This document shows positions 8,169-16,292 of a stretch of 64,000 bases of DNA, piece by piece. The stretch spans positions 62,001-126,000 of the forward strand of contig JAURJU010000064.1 of NCBI GenBank assembly GCA_030832085.1. Direction: 5' to 3'. The translations under genes were made by a program, and so were the position numbers. Positions within the stretch are counted from its first letter, which is position 1. Every line of letters begins with the position of its first letter. Below the pieces are notes generated by a model. That model saw only the letters and a list, made by a program, of their open reading frames with translations, did no database searches and had not been told where the DNA came from. This DNA comes from Chitinophagales bacterium (lineage in GTDB: Bacteria > Bacteroidota > Bacteroidia > Chitinophagales > Chitinophagaceae).

Positions 8169-10163
8169 ATGCGCATCAACCGTTCAATTTCAATAACAGC
8201 AATGCTTTTGGGCCTGACCCTTGTATCCAATGGACAGACAAATGCAGTACAATCTGAGAAGGATTTTTACTCCCTCAAAACCATCGCCATACCCCAAGAG
8301 GCAAAGCTTGAAGTAGGTGGTATTGCTGTCTTGCCTGATGGCAGGATTGCTGCATCCACCAGACGGGGAGAAATTTGGATGATAGAAAACGCTTATGGGA
8401 ACGGTGCCCCCCACTTTACAAAGTTTGCATCCGGATTGCATGAAGTCTTGGGCTTGGCCTACCGCGACGGCGCCTTTTATTGCACCCAACGGGGAGAGTT
8501 GACAAAAATCGAAGACCGCGATGGGGATGGAAGGGCTGATAGTTTCACCCCGGTATCCATCTTCCAGCTCAGTGGCAATTACCACGAATATGCTTATGGT
8601 CCAGTATTTGACAAACAAGGCGACATGTATGTTACCCTCAATGTTGCCTGGGTGGGATATGGCGATGGGCTGGGCAAATGGCATGGCTGGTTGCTGAAAA
8701 TAAAGCCGGACGGGACCACTGAACCCATTGCTACCGGACTGCGGTCCCCAGCAGGTTTCAACATCAACAACAATGGCGACGTGTTTTATGCAGAAAACCA
8801 GGGCGACTGGGTCGGCAGTGGAAGGGTAACACATCTAGAGAAAGGCGATTTTGCAGGCAATGCCGGAGGGCTCAATTGGACCAAAGAACCCGAATCACCC
8901 CTCAGGCTTACAAAAGAAGACCTCAAGGCGGTGGACAATGGTCAACCCATGCACGAAGCTGCAAAAAAAATCAAGGAATTGAAACTTCCCGCCGTATGGT
9001 TCCCCCATACACTGATGGGCATCTCCACTTCAGACATCCTGCAAGATGATGTCAACGGATCTTTTGGCCCTTTTGCAGGGCAATACTATGTTGCAGACCA
9101 AGGCCACTCCAAGATCATGCGCATGACGCTTGAGAAAGTGAACGGAAAATACCAGGGCGCTTGTTATCCTTTTTACGAAGGCTTTGCCTCGGGATTGCTC
9201 CGTTTGCGCTGGGGCCTCGACGGCTCCATGTTTGCAGGGATGACCAGCAGGGGATGGGCCAGCACAGGAAAGGCAGAATATGCATTGCAGCGCCTGGTCT
9301 GGAACGGAGAAACGCCCTTTGAAATGAAAGACATTCATGCCCTTCCTGATGGATTTGAAATTGAGTTCACACTTCCCGTTGATGCGGCAAAGTTGAAAAA
9401 CGCAATGAATTATTCCGTCAACAGTTTCACCTATATGTACCACCATACCTACGGAAGCCCCATCATCCAGAATCAAATCAGAAAAATCAAGGGAATTGTT
9501 CCATCAGCTGACGGGAAGAAAGTCAAGCTGGTGATGGACAGCCTCATTGCAGGCCATATCCATGAGATCAAGGTGCAAAACCTGACATCATCCAATGGCA
9601 AATCACTGTTGCATGATTTTGCCTACTACACCATGAACAATATTCCCAAAGGCAATCCAACGGTTTTGACCGAAGCGCAAAAGGTGAAGATGATGGACAT
9701 GAAACATGACATGAAAATGATGCCAGAGGCAACATCCGTCAATACCATTACCGCAAAAAGGAAACTGACCATGCCGGGGGATTGGGGACAGCCGGATGTT
9801 GTCCTGAAAATAGGTACCAAACCTGGCCTGAAATTCGACGTAAGTCGTTTTGAAGTGAAGGCGGGTGCAAAAGTGCGCCTGATCTTCAGCAACAACGATG
9901 ACATGACACACAATGTTGTGGTGGTCGCTCCAGGCGCTGCAGACGAAGTAGGAACCCTTGCCTTGCAGCTCGGACTGAAAGGGTCAGAAATGAACTATGT
10001 TCCGAACAGCCCTAAGGTGCTCTTCCATACAAAATTGCTGCCACCAGATGCGATTGAAAGCATCTATTTCTTTGCACCAACAACACCCGGTGAATACCCA
10101 TTCATTTGTTCCTATCCGGGTCATGCATCTGTGATGCGTGGCATCCTGAAAGTGGTCAAATAA
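8169..10163 (+). CDS. Exported propeller protein fused to an azurin-like cupredoxin
   Basis: A 664-residue secreted protein. After a signal peptide (MRINRSISITAMLLGLTLVSNGQ), residues about 35-400 form a beta-propeller like PQQ-type sugar or sorbosone dehydrogenases (VGGIAVLPDGRIAASTRRGEIW; TGLRSPAGFNINNNGDVFYAENQGDWVG). A linker of about 120 residues follows; it contains a short Met/His stretch (KMMDMKHDMKMMPEA) that could bind metal. The C-terminal 120 residues are a type 1 copper domain: His in DDMTHNVVVV and the ligand loop FICSYPGHASVM, that is Cys-x4-His-x3-Met as in azurin. The copper site could accept electrons from an oxidation on the propeller; this is inference. An esterase-like gene begins one base after the stop, so the two are probably co-transcribed. 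Confidence 0.82.
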   Translation: MRINRSISITAMLLGLTLVSNGQTNAVQSEKDFYSLKTIAIPQEAKLEVGGIAVLPDGRIAASTRRGEIWMIENAYGNGAPHFTKFASGLHEVLGLAYRDGAFYCTQRGELTKIEDRDGDGRADSFTPVSIFQLSGNYHEYAYGPVFDKQGDMYVTLNVAWVGYGDGLGKWHGWLLKIKPDGTTEPIATGLRSPAGFNINNNGDVFYAENQGDWVGSGRVTHLEKGDFAGNAGGLNWTKEPESPLRLTKEDLKAVDNGQPMHEAAKKIKELKLPAVWFPHTLMGISTSDILQDDVNGSFGPFAGQYYVADQGHSKIMRMTLEKVNGKYQGACYPFYEGFASGLLRLRWGLDGSMFAGMTSRGWASTGKAEYALQRLVWNGETPFEMKDIHALPDGFEIEFTLPVDAAKLKNAMNYSVNSFTYMYHHTYGSPIIQNQIRKIKGIVPSADGKKVKLVMDSLIAGHIHEIKVQNLTSSNGKSLLHDFAYYTMNNIPKGNPTVLTEAQKVKMMDMKHDMKMMPEATSVNTITAKRKLTMPGDWGQPDVVLKIGTKPGLKFDVSRFEVKAGAKVRLIFSNNDDMTHNVVVVAPGAADEVGTLALQLGLKGSEMNYVPNSPKVLFHTKLLPPDAIESIYFFAPTTPGEYPFICSYPGHASVMRGILKVVK

Positions 10164-10164
10164 C

Positions 10165-10893
10165 ATGGTCAGGGAAATCCACGAATGGCACAGTCCAGCA
10201 CTCAACAAGGAGATGCCGGTTGCCGTTTATGGCCACCATGGATTTGCCCTCCTGATGATTCCCACAGCTGCTGCAGACTACCTGGAATATGAACGGTTTG
10301 AACTCATTGATCACCTGAAACCCTTTCTGGAAGCGGGTAAGCTGAAGATTTTTTCAGTCAACAGCATCAACAACGAAAGTTGGTTGAACAGGCAAATGGA
10401 AGGTGCCCACAAGGCCATCCGACAGAACCAGTTCAACGCATACATGTTCGAAGAGGTGGTTCCATTTGTCAAAACCATGACTTCCATGGATACGCCCATC
10501 ATCACCTGTGGTGCATCTTTCGGAGCCTTTCACGCGATGAACCTTTTCCTGAAGAGACCGGACCTGATCAATGGCGTCATTGCAATGAGCGGCGTGTATG
10601 ACCTGATGGAATATACACATGGGTTTTATGATGAACAGGTTTATTTCAATTCTCCGATGCATTATATCCCCAACCTCGCCGATCATGATACCCTTGAACA
10701 GATCCGGCGCGGAAAAATTATCCTTGCCACAGGAAGCGGCAAACACGAAGATCCTGAAGCCAACAAAAGATTTTCAAACGTTTTGCATGGCAAATCCATT
10801 CCACATGAACTGGAGGTTTGGGCTGAAGACATCCACCACGATTGGCCTACCTGGAGAAAAATGCTGCCTTATTTTATCGATATGAAATGCTGA
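10165..10893 (+). CDS. Alpha/beta-hydrolase, esterase D/S-formylglutathione hydrolase-like family
   Basis: A 242-residue cytoplasmic serine hydrolase without signal peptide. Nucleophile Ser118 lies in the elbow CGASFGAFHA (GxSxG). The other likely triad residues are an Asp in the TGSGKHEDPEAN region and His in HHDWPTWRKMLPYF near the C-terminus, as in the putative-esterase family that includes mycolyltransferases and PHB-depolymerase relatives. The start codon follows the propeller-cupredoxin stop after one base, implying an operon. Short esters or acyl-sugars are plausible substrates; nothing in the sequence settles this. Confidence 0.75.
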   Translation: MVREIHEWHSPALNKEMPVAVYGHHGFALLMIPTAAADYLEYERFELIDHLKPFLEAGKLKIFSVNSINNESWLNRQMEGAHKAIRQNQFNAYMFEEVVPFVKTMTSMDTPIITCGASFGAFHAMNLFLKRPDLINGVIAMSGVYDLMEYTHGFYDEQVYFNSPMHYIPNLADHDTLEQIRRGKIILATGSGKHEDPEANKRFSNVLHGKSIPHELEVWAEDIHHDWPTWRKMLPYFIDMKC

Positions 10894-10946
10894 TCTGTCC
10901 CCTTGTATTGTAAAACACCGGGTGGTGAAACTGGTTGCGAAAAGAG

Positions 10947-10954
10947 TAACTTTG
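10947..10954 (+). promoter_or_regulatory. Bacteroidota -7 element of polA
   Basis: TAACTTTG ends four bases before the polA ATG, a perfect TAnnTTTG match and the same spacing as for uvrB. Confidence 0.6.
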
Positions 10955-10958
10955 AAGC

Positions 10959-13784
10959 ATGGAAAAAAAGCTGTTCCTCCTCGATGCATTTGCATTGATC
11001 TTTCGTGCGTATTATGCATTGATCAGAAGCCCGCGCATCACCAGCAAAGGAAAAAATACCAACGCACAGTTTGGTTTCACCAACGCATTGATTGACCTCC
11101 TCAATAAACAGAAGCCAACGCATCTGGCTGTTTGCTTTGATACCGCAGCCCCAACAGAAAGGCATACCGATTTTGCCGACTACAAAGCAAACAGGCAGGA
11201 AGCTCCGGAAGACCTGCTCGCATCGATCCCCGACATCAAAAAAATCATTGAGGGACTGAACATTCCCATCCTTGAAACAGATGGATTCGAAGCGGATGAT
11301 GTGATTGGAACCCTTGCCAAACAGGCAGAAAAGGCCGGGTACCAGGTTTACATGGTAACGCCAGACAAGGATTATGGACAACTGGTTTCAGACAACATCA
11401 AGATATTCAAACCGCCTTATCAGGGTGGTGATTTTGAAATCATTGGTCCGAAAGAGGTCTGTGAAAAATGGAACATCAAAGACGTATCACAGGTGATTGA
11501 TATCCTGGCGATGATGGGTGACGCTGTCGACAACATCCCCGGTATTCCTGGCGTTGGAGAAAAAACAGCCGCAAAATTATTGGCAGAATATGGTACTGTT
11601 GAGAACGTCCTCGACAATGCCGATCAACTGAAGGGTGCGCTGGGAGAGAAAGTGCGCCAGGGAAAGGAACTGGCCATCATGAGCAAGAAACTTGCTACCA
11701 TCATCACGAATGTTCCCGTTGAGTTTCACGAGGAAAATTTCAAAGTGACAGAACCCAACAAAGAGGCCCTGGTGGAAATCTTCAGTGAGCTGGAGTTCCG
11801 CACCATCGGCAAAAGGATACTGGGAGAAGAGATCCCTGTTGCCGGTCCGGTGGAAAAAGGAACCACAGTTCAAGGCGATCTTTTCGGGGGCAATGGAACC
11901 ACCGTTGCCACATCCAACAACAATGTTGATGCTGAAGAAGAATCCAACAGTCCATTGTTTGCGGATAAAAACATCAACAATACGCCACACCGCTATGATT
12001 TGGTTGATACGGCCGATAAAATTGCATCACTGATCGCAACGTTGGAAAAAGAAAAAGAGATTTGTTTTGATACTGAAACAACAGGCCTGGATGCCAACCA
12101 GGCAGACATTGTTGGCATCAGTTTCTCCATCAAGCCGGGAACGGGGTCCTATGTGCCCTGCCCAGACAGCCGCGAAAAGACAAGATCATTTCTATTGCAA
12201 TTCAACCGTCTCTTTGACGATGCCTCAAAAGTTTGGATTGGGCAGAACATCAAATATGATCTGCTGATACTCAAGAACCATGGCATTGCGTTGAAGGGTG
12301 ATGTTTTTGATACCATGCTGGCGCATTATGTCATTGACCCGGAAGGGAAGAGAAGCATGGACCTGCTCAGTACAAAATACCTGGGTTACGAGCCTGTTCA
12401 TATCGAAGAATTGATTGGGAAGAAGGGAAAGAACCAGGGTAACATGCGGGATGTTGAATTGGACAAGATCAAGGAATACGCGAGCGAAGATGCAGACATC
12501 ACCTTACAACTGAAAAACATCTTTGAACCCCAACTCAAGGAGAAAGCCGTAGAAAAAGTATTTTATGAAGTGGAGAACCCATTGGTGAAAGTGTTGACTG
12601 ACATGGAGTTTGAAGGGGTTAGGGTGGATGTTGACTTTCTCAACGAGTACTCCAAGGAGCTGGAGAAAGAGGCAAAAATTGCCGAAGAATCGGTCTACAA
12701 AATTGCCGGCGTCCGCTTCAACCTTGCCTCACCAAAACAATTGGGTGAAGTATTGTTTGAAAAGCTGATGCTGGATCCAAAAGCCAAAAAGACCAAGACG
12801 GGCCAGTACCAAACAGGGGAGGATGTGCTGCAAAAGCTGGCGCACCAGTTTCCGATTGTAGATGATATCCTCGCCTTCCGCGAACTCACCAAATTGAGGT
12901 CTACCTACGTCGACGCCTTGCCGCAACTGATCAATCCCAATACAGGCCGTGTGCATACCACCTATGGGCAGGCGGTTGCAGTTACCGGTCGGTTGGCCAG
13001 CAACAATCCGAACCTGCAAAATATTCCGGTGCGCAGTGACCGCGGAAAGGAAATCAGGAAGGCGTTCACTGCCCGCGACAAGGACCATGTGTTGGTATCT
13101 GCAGATTACTCACAAATAGAGTTGCGCATTGTCGCCGCCATCAGTGGAGACCCCAACATGTGTGAGGCATTCCGTTCAGGAAAAGACATCCATACCGCAA
13201 CCGCAGCAAAGGTCTATGGCATCAACGAAGAGGATGTTACCAAGGAAATGCGTTACAAGGCCAAAAGTGTGAATTTCGGTATCATCTATGGCCAGGGAGC
13301 TTTCGGTTTGGCTGAAAACCTTGGCATCAGCCGCACTGAAGCAAAGACCATCATCGACAACTATAAAAAAGAATTTCCGGGCATCACCCAATACATGGAG
13401 TCAACCATACAATTTGCCAAAGACAATGGTTATGTAGAGACCCTGATGGGAAGGAAACGCTGGTTGCGCGATATCAACTCCTCCAATTTTACCGTTCGTG
13501 GATTTGCTGAACGCAATGCCATCAACTCTCCGATACAGGGAACTGCAGCAGACATGATCAAACTGGCGATGATCAAGGTACACCATGCCATCAAAAAAGA
13601 AGGATTCAAAAGCAGGATGATTCTTCAGGTGCATGATGAATTGATCTTTGATGCCCTGCGCAGTGAAGCGGATGCGCTGAAAGCCTGTGTGCTTGAAAAC
13701 ATGGAAAACGCACTTCCACTTCCCAACAATGTTCCTGTTGTGGCCGAAGCGGGAATCGGCGAAAACTGGCTTGTAGCGCACTAA
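10959..13784 (+). CDS. polA: DNA polymerase I
   Basis: A 941-residue three-domain DNA polymerase I for Okazaki-fragment processing and repair synthesis. Residues 1-290 are the 5'-3' exonuclease (LFLLDAFALIFRAYYA; DGFEADDVIGTLA; GDAVDNIPGIPGVGEKTA). About 350-530 is the 3'-5' proofreading domain, which looks active: the DxE motif is intact in ICFDTETTGLDA (Asp370, Glu372) and the later ASEDADITLQL motif is present. About 560-941 is the polymerase: motif A VSADYSQIELRIVA, O helix RYKAKSVNFGIIYGQGAFGLA, motif C QVHDELIFD. A flexible acidic linker (about 305-335) joins the first two domains. The gene is preceded by its own promoter element and looks monocistronic. Confidence 0.97.
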   Translation: MEKKLFLLDAFALIFRAYYALIRSPRITSKGKNTNAQFGFTNALIDLLNKQKPTHLAVCFDTAAPTERHTDFADYKANRQEAPEDLLASIPDIKKIIEGLNIPILETDGFEADDVIGTLAKQAEKAGYQVYMVTPDKDYGQLVSDNIKIFKPPYQGGDFEIIGPKEVCEKWNIKDVSQVIDILAMMGDAVDNIPGIPGVGEKTAAKLLAEYGTVENVLDNADQLKGALGEKVRQGKELAIMSKKLATIITNVPVEFHEENFKVTEPNKEALVEIFSELEFRTIGKRILGEEIPVAGPVEKGTTVQGDLFGGNGTTVATSNNNVDAEEESNSPLFADKNINNTPHRYDLVDTADKIASLIATLEKEKEICFDTETTGLDANQADIVGISFSIKPGTGSYVPCPDSREKTRSFLLQFNRLFDDASKVWIGQNIKYDLLILKNHGIALKGDVFDTMLAHYVIDPEGKRSMDLLSTKYLGYEPVHIEELIGKKGKNQGNMRDVELDKIKEYASEDADITLQLKNIFEPQLKEKAVEKVFYEVENPLVKVLTDMEFEGVRVDVDFLNEYSKELEKEAKIAEESVYKIAGVRFNLASPKQLGEVLFEKLMLDPKAKKTKTGQYQTGEDVLQKLAHQFPIVDDILAFRELTKLRSTYVDALPQLINPNTGRVHTTYGQAVAVTGRLASNNPNLQNIPVRSDRGKEIRKAFTARDKDHVLVSADYSQIELRIVAAISGDPNMCEAFRSGKDIHTATAAKVYGINEEDVTKEMRYKAKSVNFGIIYGQGAFGLAENLGISRTEAKTIIDNYKKEFPGITQYMESTIQFAKDNGYVETLMGRKRWLRDINSSNFTVRGFAERNAINSPIQGTAADMIKLAMIKVHHAIKKEGFKSRMILQVHDELIFDALRSEADALKACVLENMENALPLPNNVPVVAEAGIGENWLVAH

Positions 13785-13816
13785 AAGACATGCGTTCACC
13801 TACACAATAAACTGCC

Positions 13817-14380
13817 ATGATCACACGCCTCTTTGTACTGTTGTTCAAGCTTCGCGGTTGGAAGATTGTTGGCACAGTACCACCAGAAATAAAAAAAGCG
13901 GTTGTCATTGCAGCGCCGCATACCTCCAACTGGGATTTTGTCTATGCCCTGGCCATTTTTCGGCGCTGTCATTTGAGGGTTCGTTACCTGATCAAAAAAG
14001 AGCTCAACTTTTTCCCCTTGAGCATCTTGCTGAAAAACACGGGGGCCATTGCGGTAGACAGAAGCAAAAAACACAACCTTACAGAGGATGTGATTTCCAG
14101 GTTCAATGAAGCGGATGAACTGTTCATCACCATTGCGGCTGAAGGCACAAGAAAAAGGGTTGACAAATGGAGAAGTGGATTTTACCATGCCGCATTGGGT
14201 GCCCATGTTCCTGTATTGCCAGGCTATCTTGATTTCAAGCGAAAAGAGGGTGGTTTTGGACCACCCATTTACCTGACCGGAAACAAGGCAGCAGACATGG
14301 AAAAATTCAAGGCATTTTATGCAGACAAGACTGCTAAATACCCTGCTCTGTTCAACCTGGACGCCATCCGGCTCGATTGA
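13817..14380 (+). CDS. Acyltransferase, 1-acyl-glycerol-3-phosphate type
   Basis: A 187-residue PlsC-like acyltransferase. The H-x4-D catalytic motif is present as HTSNWDFVYAL and the phosphate-contacting glycine motif as AAEGTRKRVDKWRSGFYHAA. The protein is shorter than PlsC proper (about 240) and has only a short hydrophobic N-terminus, so it fits the small lysophospholipid/ornithine-lipid type acyltransferase group better than the essential PlsC. A sterol-desaturase-family gene follows 33 bases later, suggesting a role in lipid tailoring. Confidence 0.8.
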   Translation: MITRLFVLLFKLRGWKIVGTVPPEIKKAVVIAAPHTSNWDFVYALAIFRRCHLRVRYLIKKELNFFPLSILLKNTGAIAVDRSKKHNLTEDVISRFNEADELFITIAAEGTRKRVDKWRSGFYHAALGAHVPVLPGYLDFKRKEGGFGPPIYLTGNKAADMEKFKAFYADKTAKYPALFNLDAIRLD

Positions 14381-14392
14381 AACAATGCACCG

Positions 14393-14400
14393 TACATTTG
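14393..14400 (+). promoter_or_regulatory. Bacteroidota -7 element before the desaturase-family gene
   Basis: TACATTTG matches TAnnTTTG and lies 13 bases before the ATG at 14414. Confidence 0.45.
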
Positions 14401-14413
14401 TAATCAGTAATTC

Positions 14414-15166
14414 ATGAACACGGAAAATTACATAAGAACCTTGACAATAATCGGGGGCCGCTATTTTATGTTGGCCGGCCTTGCCTTCCTGTTGTTCTAT
14501 GTCCTGTTCAAGAAGCTACTCTCATTCAACAAGATTCAACAGCGATACCCAAAAACCACAGACTATCTGCGTGAAATAGGTTTTTCTGCCATCACCATTG
14601 CGATTTTTGGATTGGTCCCCTCATTTTTTGTATTCAACGAGACCGTTTCGCCCATGACTACCCTCTACAAGAAAATTGACGATCACGGATGGATTTATTT
14701 TTGTGCAGCCTTCCCCATCATGCTCTTCATGCATGATACCTATTTTTATTGGATGCACCGCCTGATGCACCATAAACGTTTGTTCAGGCTCTTTCACCTG
14801 GTGCACCACAAATCGACCAATCCATCCCCCTGGGCCGCCTATGCTTTCCACCCTTTGGAAGCAATCATTGAGGCGGGCATTCTGGTTGTTTTTCTTTTTA
14901 CCATTCCCATCCATAAATTTCATTTGCTGATATTTTTCTTTTTCATGATTGTCTACAATATTTACGGACATCTGGGCTGGGAGCTTTACCCGAAAAACTT
15001 TCATAAAACCCTGATAGGAAAATGGATCAATACTTCCGTTTGCCATAACCAGCACCACCAATACTTCAAGGGCAATTACAGTCTCTATTTTTTGTTTTGG
15101 GACAGGTGGATGGGAACCCTGAGAGAAGATTATGACGAACAATATGAAAAAGTGAAAGCCCTATGA
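14414..15166 (+). CDS. Sterol desaturase/fatty acid hydroxylase family membrane protein
   Basis: A 250-residue integral membrane di-iron oxygenase. It has several hydrophobic spans (about 18-40, 60-80, 98-115, 150-185) and three histidine clusters that bind the iron pair: HDTYFYWMHRLMHH, HLVHH with STNPSPWAAYAFHP, and HNQHHQYF near the C-terminus. Members hydroxylate or desaturate acyl chains or carotenoids using oxygen. The stop codon overlaps the next start (ATGA), so translation is probably coupled to the DsbA-like gene. A second family member lies at 48.9 kb. The substrate cannot be read from the sequence. Confidence 0.85.
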   Translation: MNTENYIRTLTIIGGRYFMLAGLAFLLFYVLFKKLLSFNKIQQRYPKTTDYLREIGFSAITIAIFGLVPSFFVFNETVSPMTTLYKKIDDHGWIYFCAAFPIMLFMHDTYFYWMHRLMHHKRLFRLFHLVHHKSTNPSPWAAYAFHPLEAIIEAGILVVFLFTIPIHKFHLLIFFFFMIVYNIYGHLGWELYPKNFHKTLIGKWINTSVCHNQHHQYFKGNYSLYFLFWDRWMGTLREDYDEQYEKVKAL

Positions 15167-15816
15167 AACCGAAAATCATTTATTGTTACGATGCCTATTG
15201 TGGCTGGTGTTATGGCTTTAGCCCGGTAATCAAGGAACTTTGGCTGAAACACGGGGAACGCTTCGATTTTGAAACAATTTCCGGCGGGATGATTCCTGTT
15301 GAAACCACAAAACACATTGGTACGATTGCAGAATACATCCAGGGTGCCTACCAAACAGTCGAACAGATGACTGGGGTAACATTTGGCAAGGATTACCTCT
15401 GGCATATCTTCAACCCGGACGACAGCGACTGGTATCCTAATTCAGAAATGGCAGCCATTGCCATGGCCATTTTCAGGGAACTTTATCCAGATCAAACCAT
15501 CGGCTTTGCATCAGATCTTCAATATTCCCTTTACGAAGAAGGACGTGACCTGACAGACAAAGAGGCTTACAGGCATTTGCTCGAAAAGTACGGCATCGAT
15601 GCAGATGTATTTTACCAGAAATTGGGAAGTGAGGCCTACAAAGAGAAAGCCTATTATGACTTCAGCCTGATCAAACAATTGCAGGTGAATGGTTTTCCAA
15701 CAGTATTCCTTCAACCCAATGAGAGCAAGCTGTACATGATTGCCCGGGGATTCAGTACCCTTTCGGAAGTAGAGGGGCGCATCAACAAGATCCTCACCGA
15801 AAACAATATTCGGTAA
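15163..15816 (+). CDS. DsbA-family thioredoxin-fold protein
   Basis: A 217-residue protein with the redox motif CGWC near the N-terminus (IYCYDAYCGWCYGFSPVIKE) and a helical insertion typical of the DsbA/FrnE-like family. The C-terminal part has the cis-Pro loop VNGFPTVFL. There is no signal peptide, so it is probably cytoplasmic, like FrnE-type proteins and 2-hydroxychromene-2-carboxylate isomerase relatives, rather than a periplasmic disulfide oxidase. Its start overlaps the stop of the desaturase-family gene by four bases. Confidence 0.83.
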   Translation: MKPKIIYCYDAYCGWCYGFSPVIKELWLKHGERFDFETISGGMIPVETTKHIGTIAEYIQGAYQTVEQMTGVTFGKDYLWHIFNPDDSDWYPNSEMAAIAMAIFRELYPDQTIGFASDLQYSLYEEGRDLTDKEAYRHLLEKYGIDADVFYQKLGSEAYKEKAYYDFSLIKQLQVNGFPTVFLQPNESKLYMIARGFSTLSEVEGRINKILTENNIR

Positions 15817-15851
15817 AATGGTCGTAGCTTTACCGCCATTAAACAGTGGAC

Positions 15852-16268
15852 ATGGAATACAACAAACTCATATCAGTAACTGGATTTTCAGGACTTTTCG
15901 AACTCGTAACCAGCAAGACTGACGGCGCTATTGTCCGTTCGCTGGAAGACAATACAACCAAATTTGTTTCAAGCAGGATACACCAATTTTCTCACCTTGA
16001 GTCCATTGAAGTGTATACCAAAGATGAAAACGTAAACCTTGCCGATGTCTTCAAGGCGATGGATGCCTCTGCAGAAACAGTTCCTTCAGAAAAAGACAAC
16101 AAGGCTGTAAAAAACTATTTTGAAAAGGTTTTCCCTTCCATGGATTTTGAAAGGGTGTACAGCAGCGACATGAAAAAGATGGTGCGCTGGTTCGGTGTCA
16201 TCAAACAGCACAACATCGAAATCGTTCTTCCCGAGATGGACGAGGAAGAAGAGAACAACGAGGGCTAA
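15852..16268 (+). CDS. DUF5606 domain protein
   Basis: A 138-residue Bacteroidota-specific protein of unknown function. The N-terminal half (MEYNKLISVTGFSGLFELV then GAIVRSLEDNTTKFVSSR) is the conserved DUF5606 core, which looks like a small SH3-like barrel. The C-terminus is very acidic (EMDEEEENNEG). I prefer the ATG at 15852 to the GTG two codons earlier. A -7-like TAGCTTTA lies upstream. The M3 peptidase gene begins 24 bases after the stop, so the pair may be co-transcribed. Confidence 0.8.
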   Translation: MEYNKLISVTGFSGLFELVTSKTDGAIVRSLEDNTTKFVSSRIHQFSHLESIEVYTKDENVNLADVFKAMDASAETVPSEKDNKAVKNYFEKVFPSMDFERVYSSDMKKMVRWFGVIKQHNIEIVLPEMDEEEENNEG

Positions 16269-16292
16269 TCACCGTTCGAAAAATACAGCACC

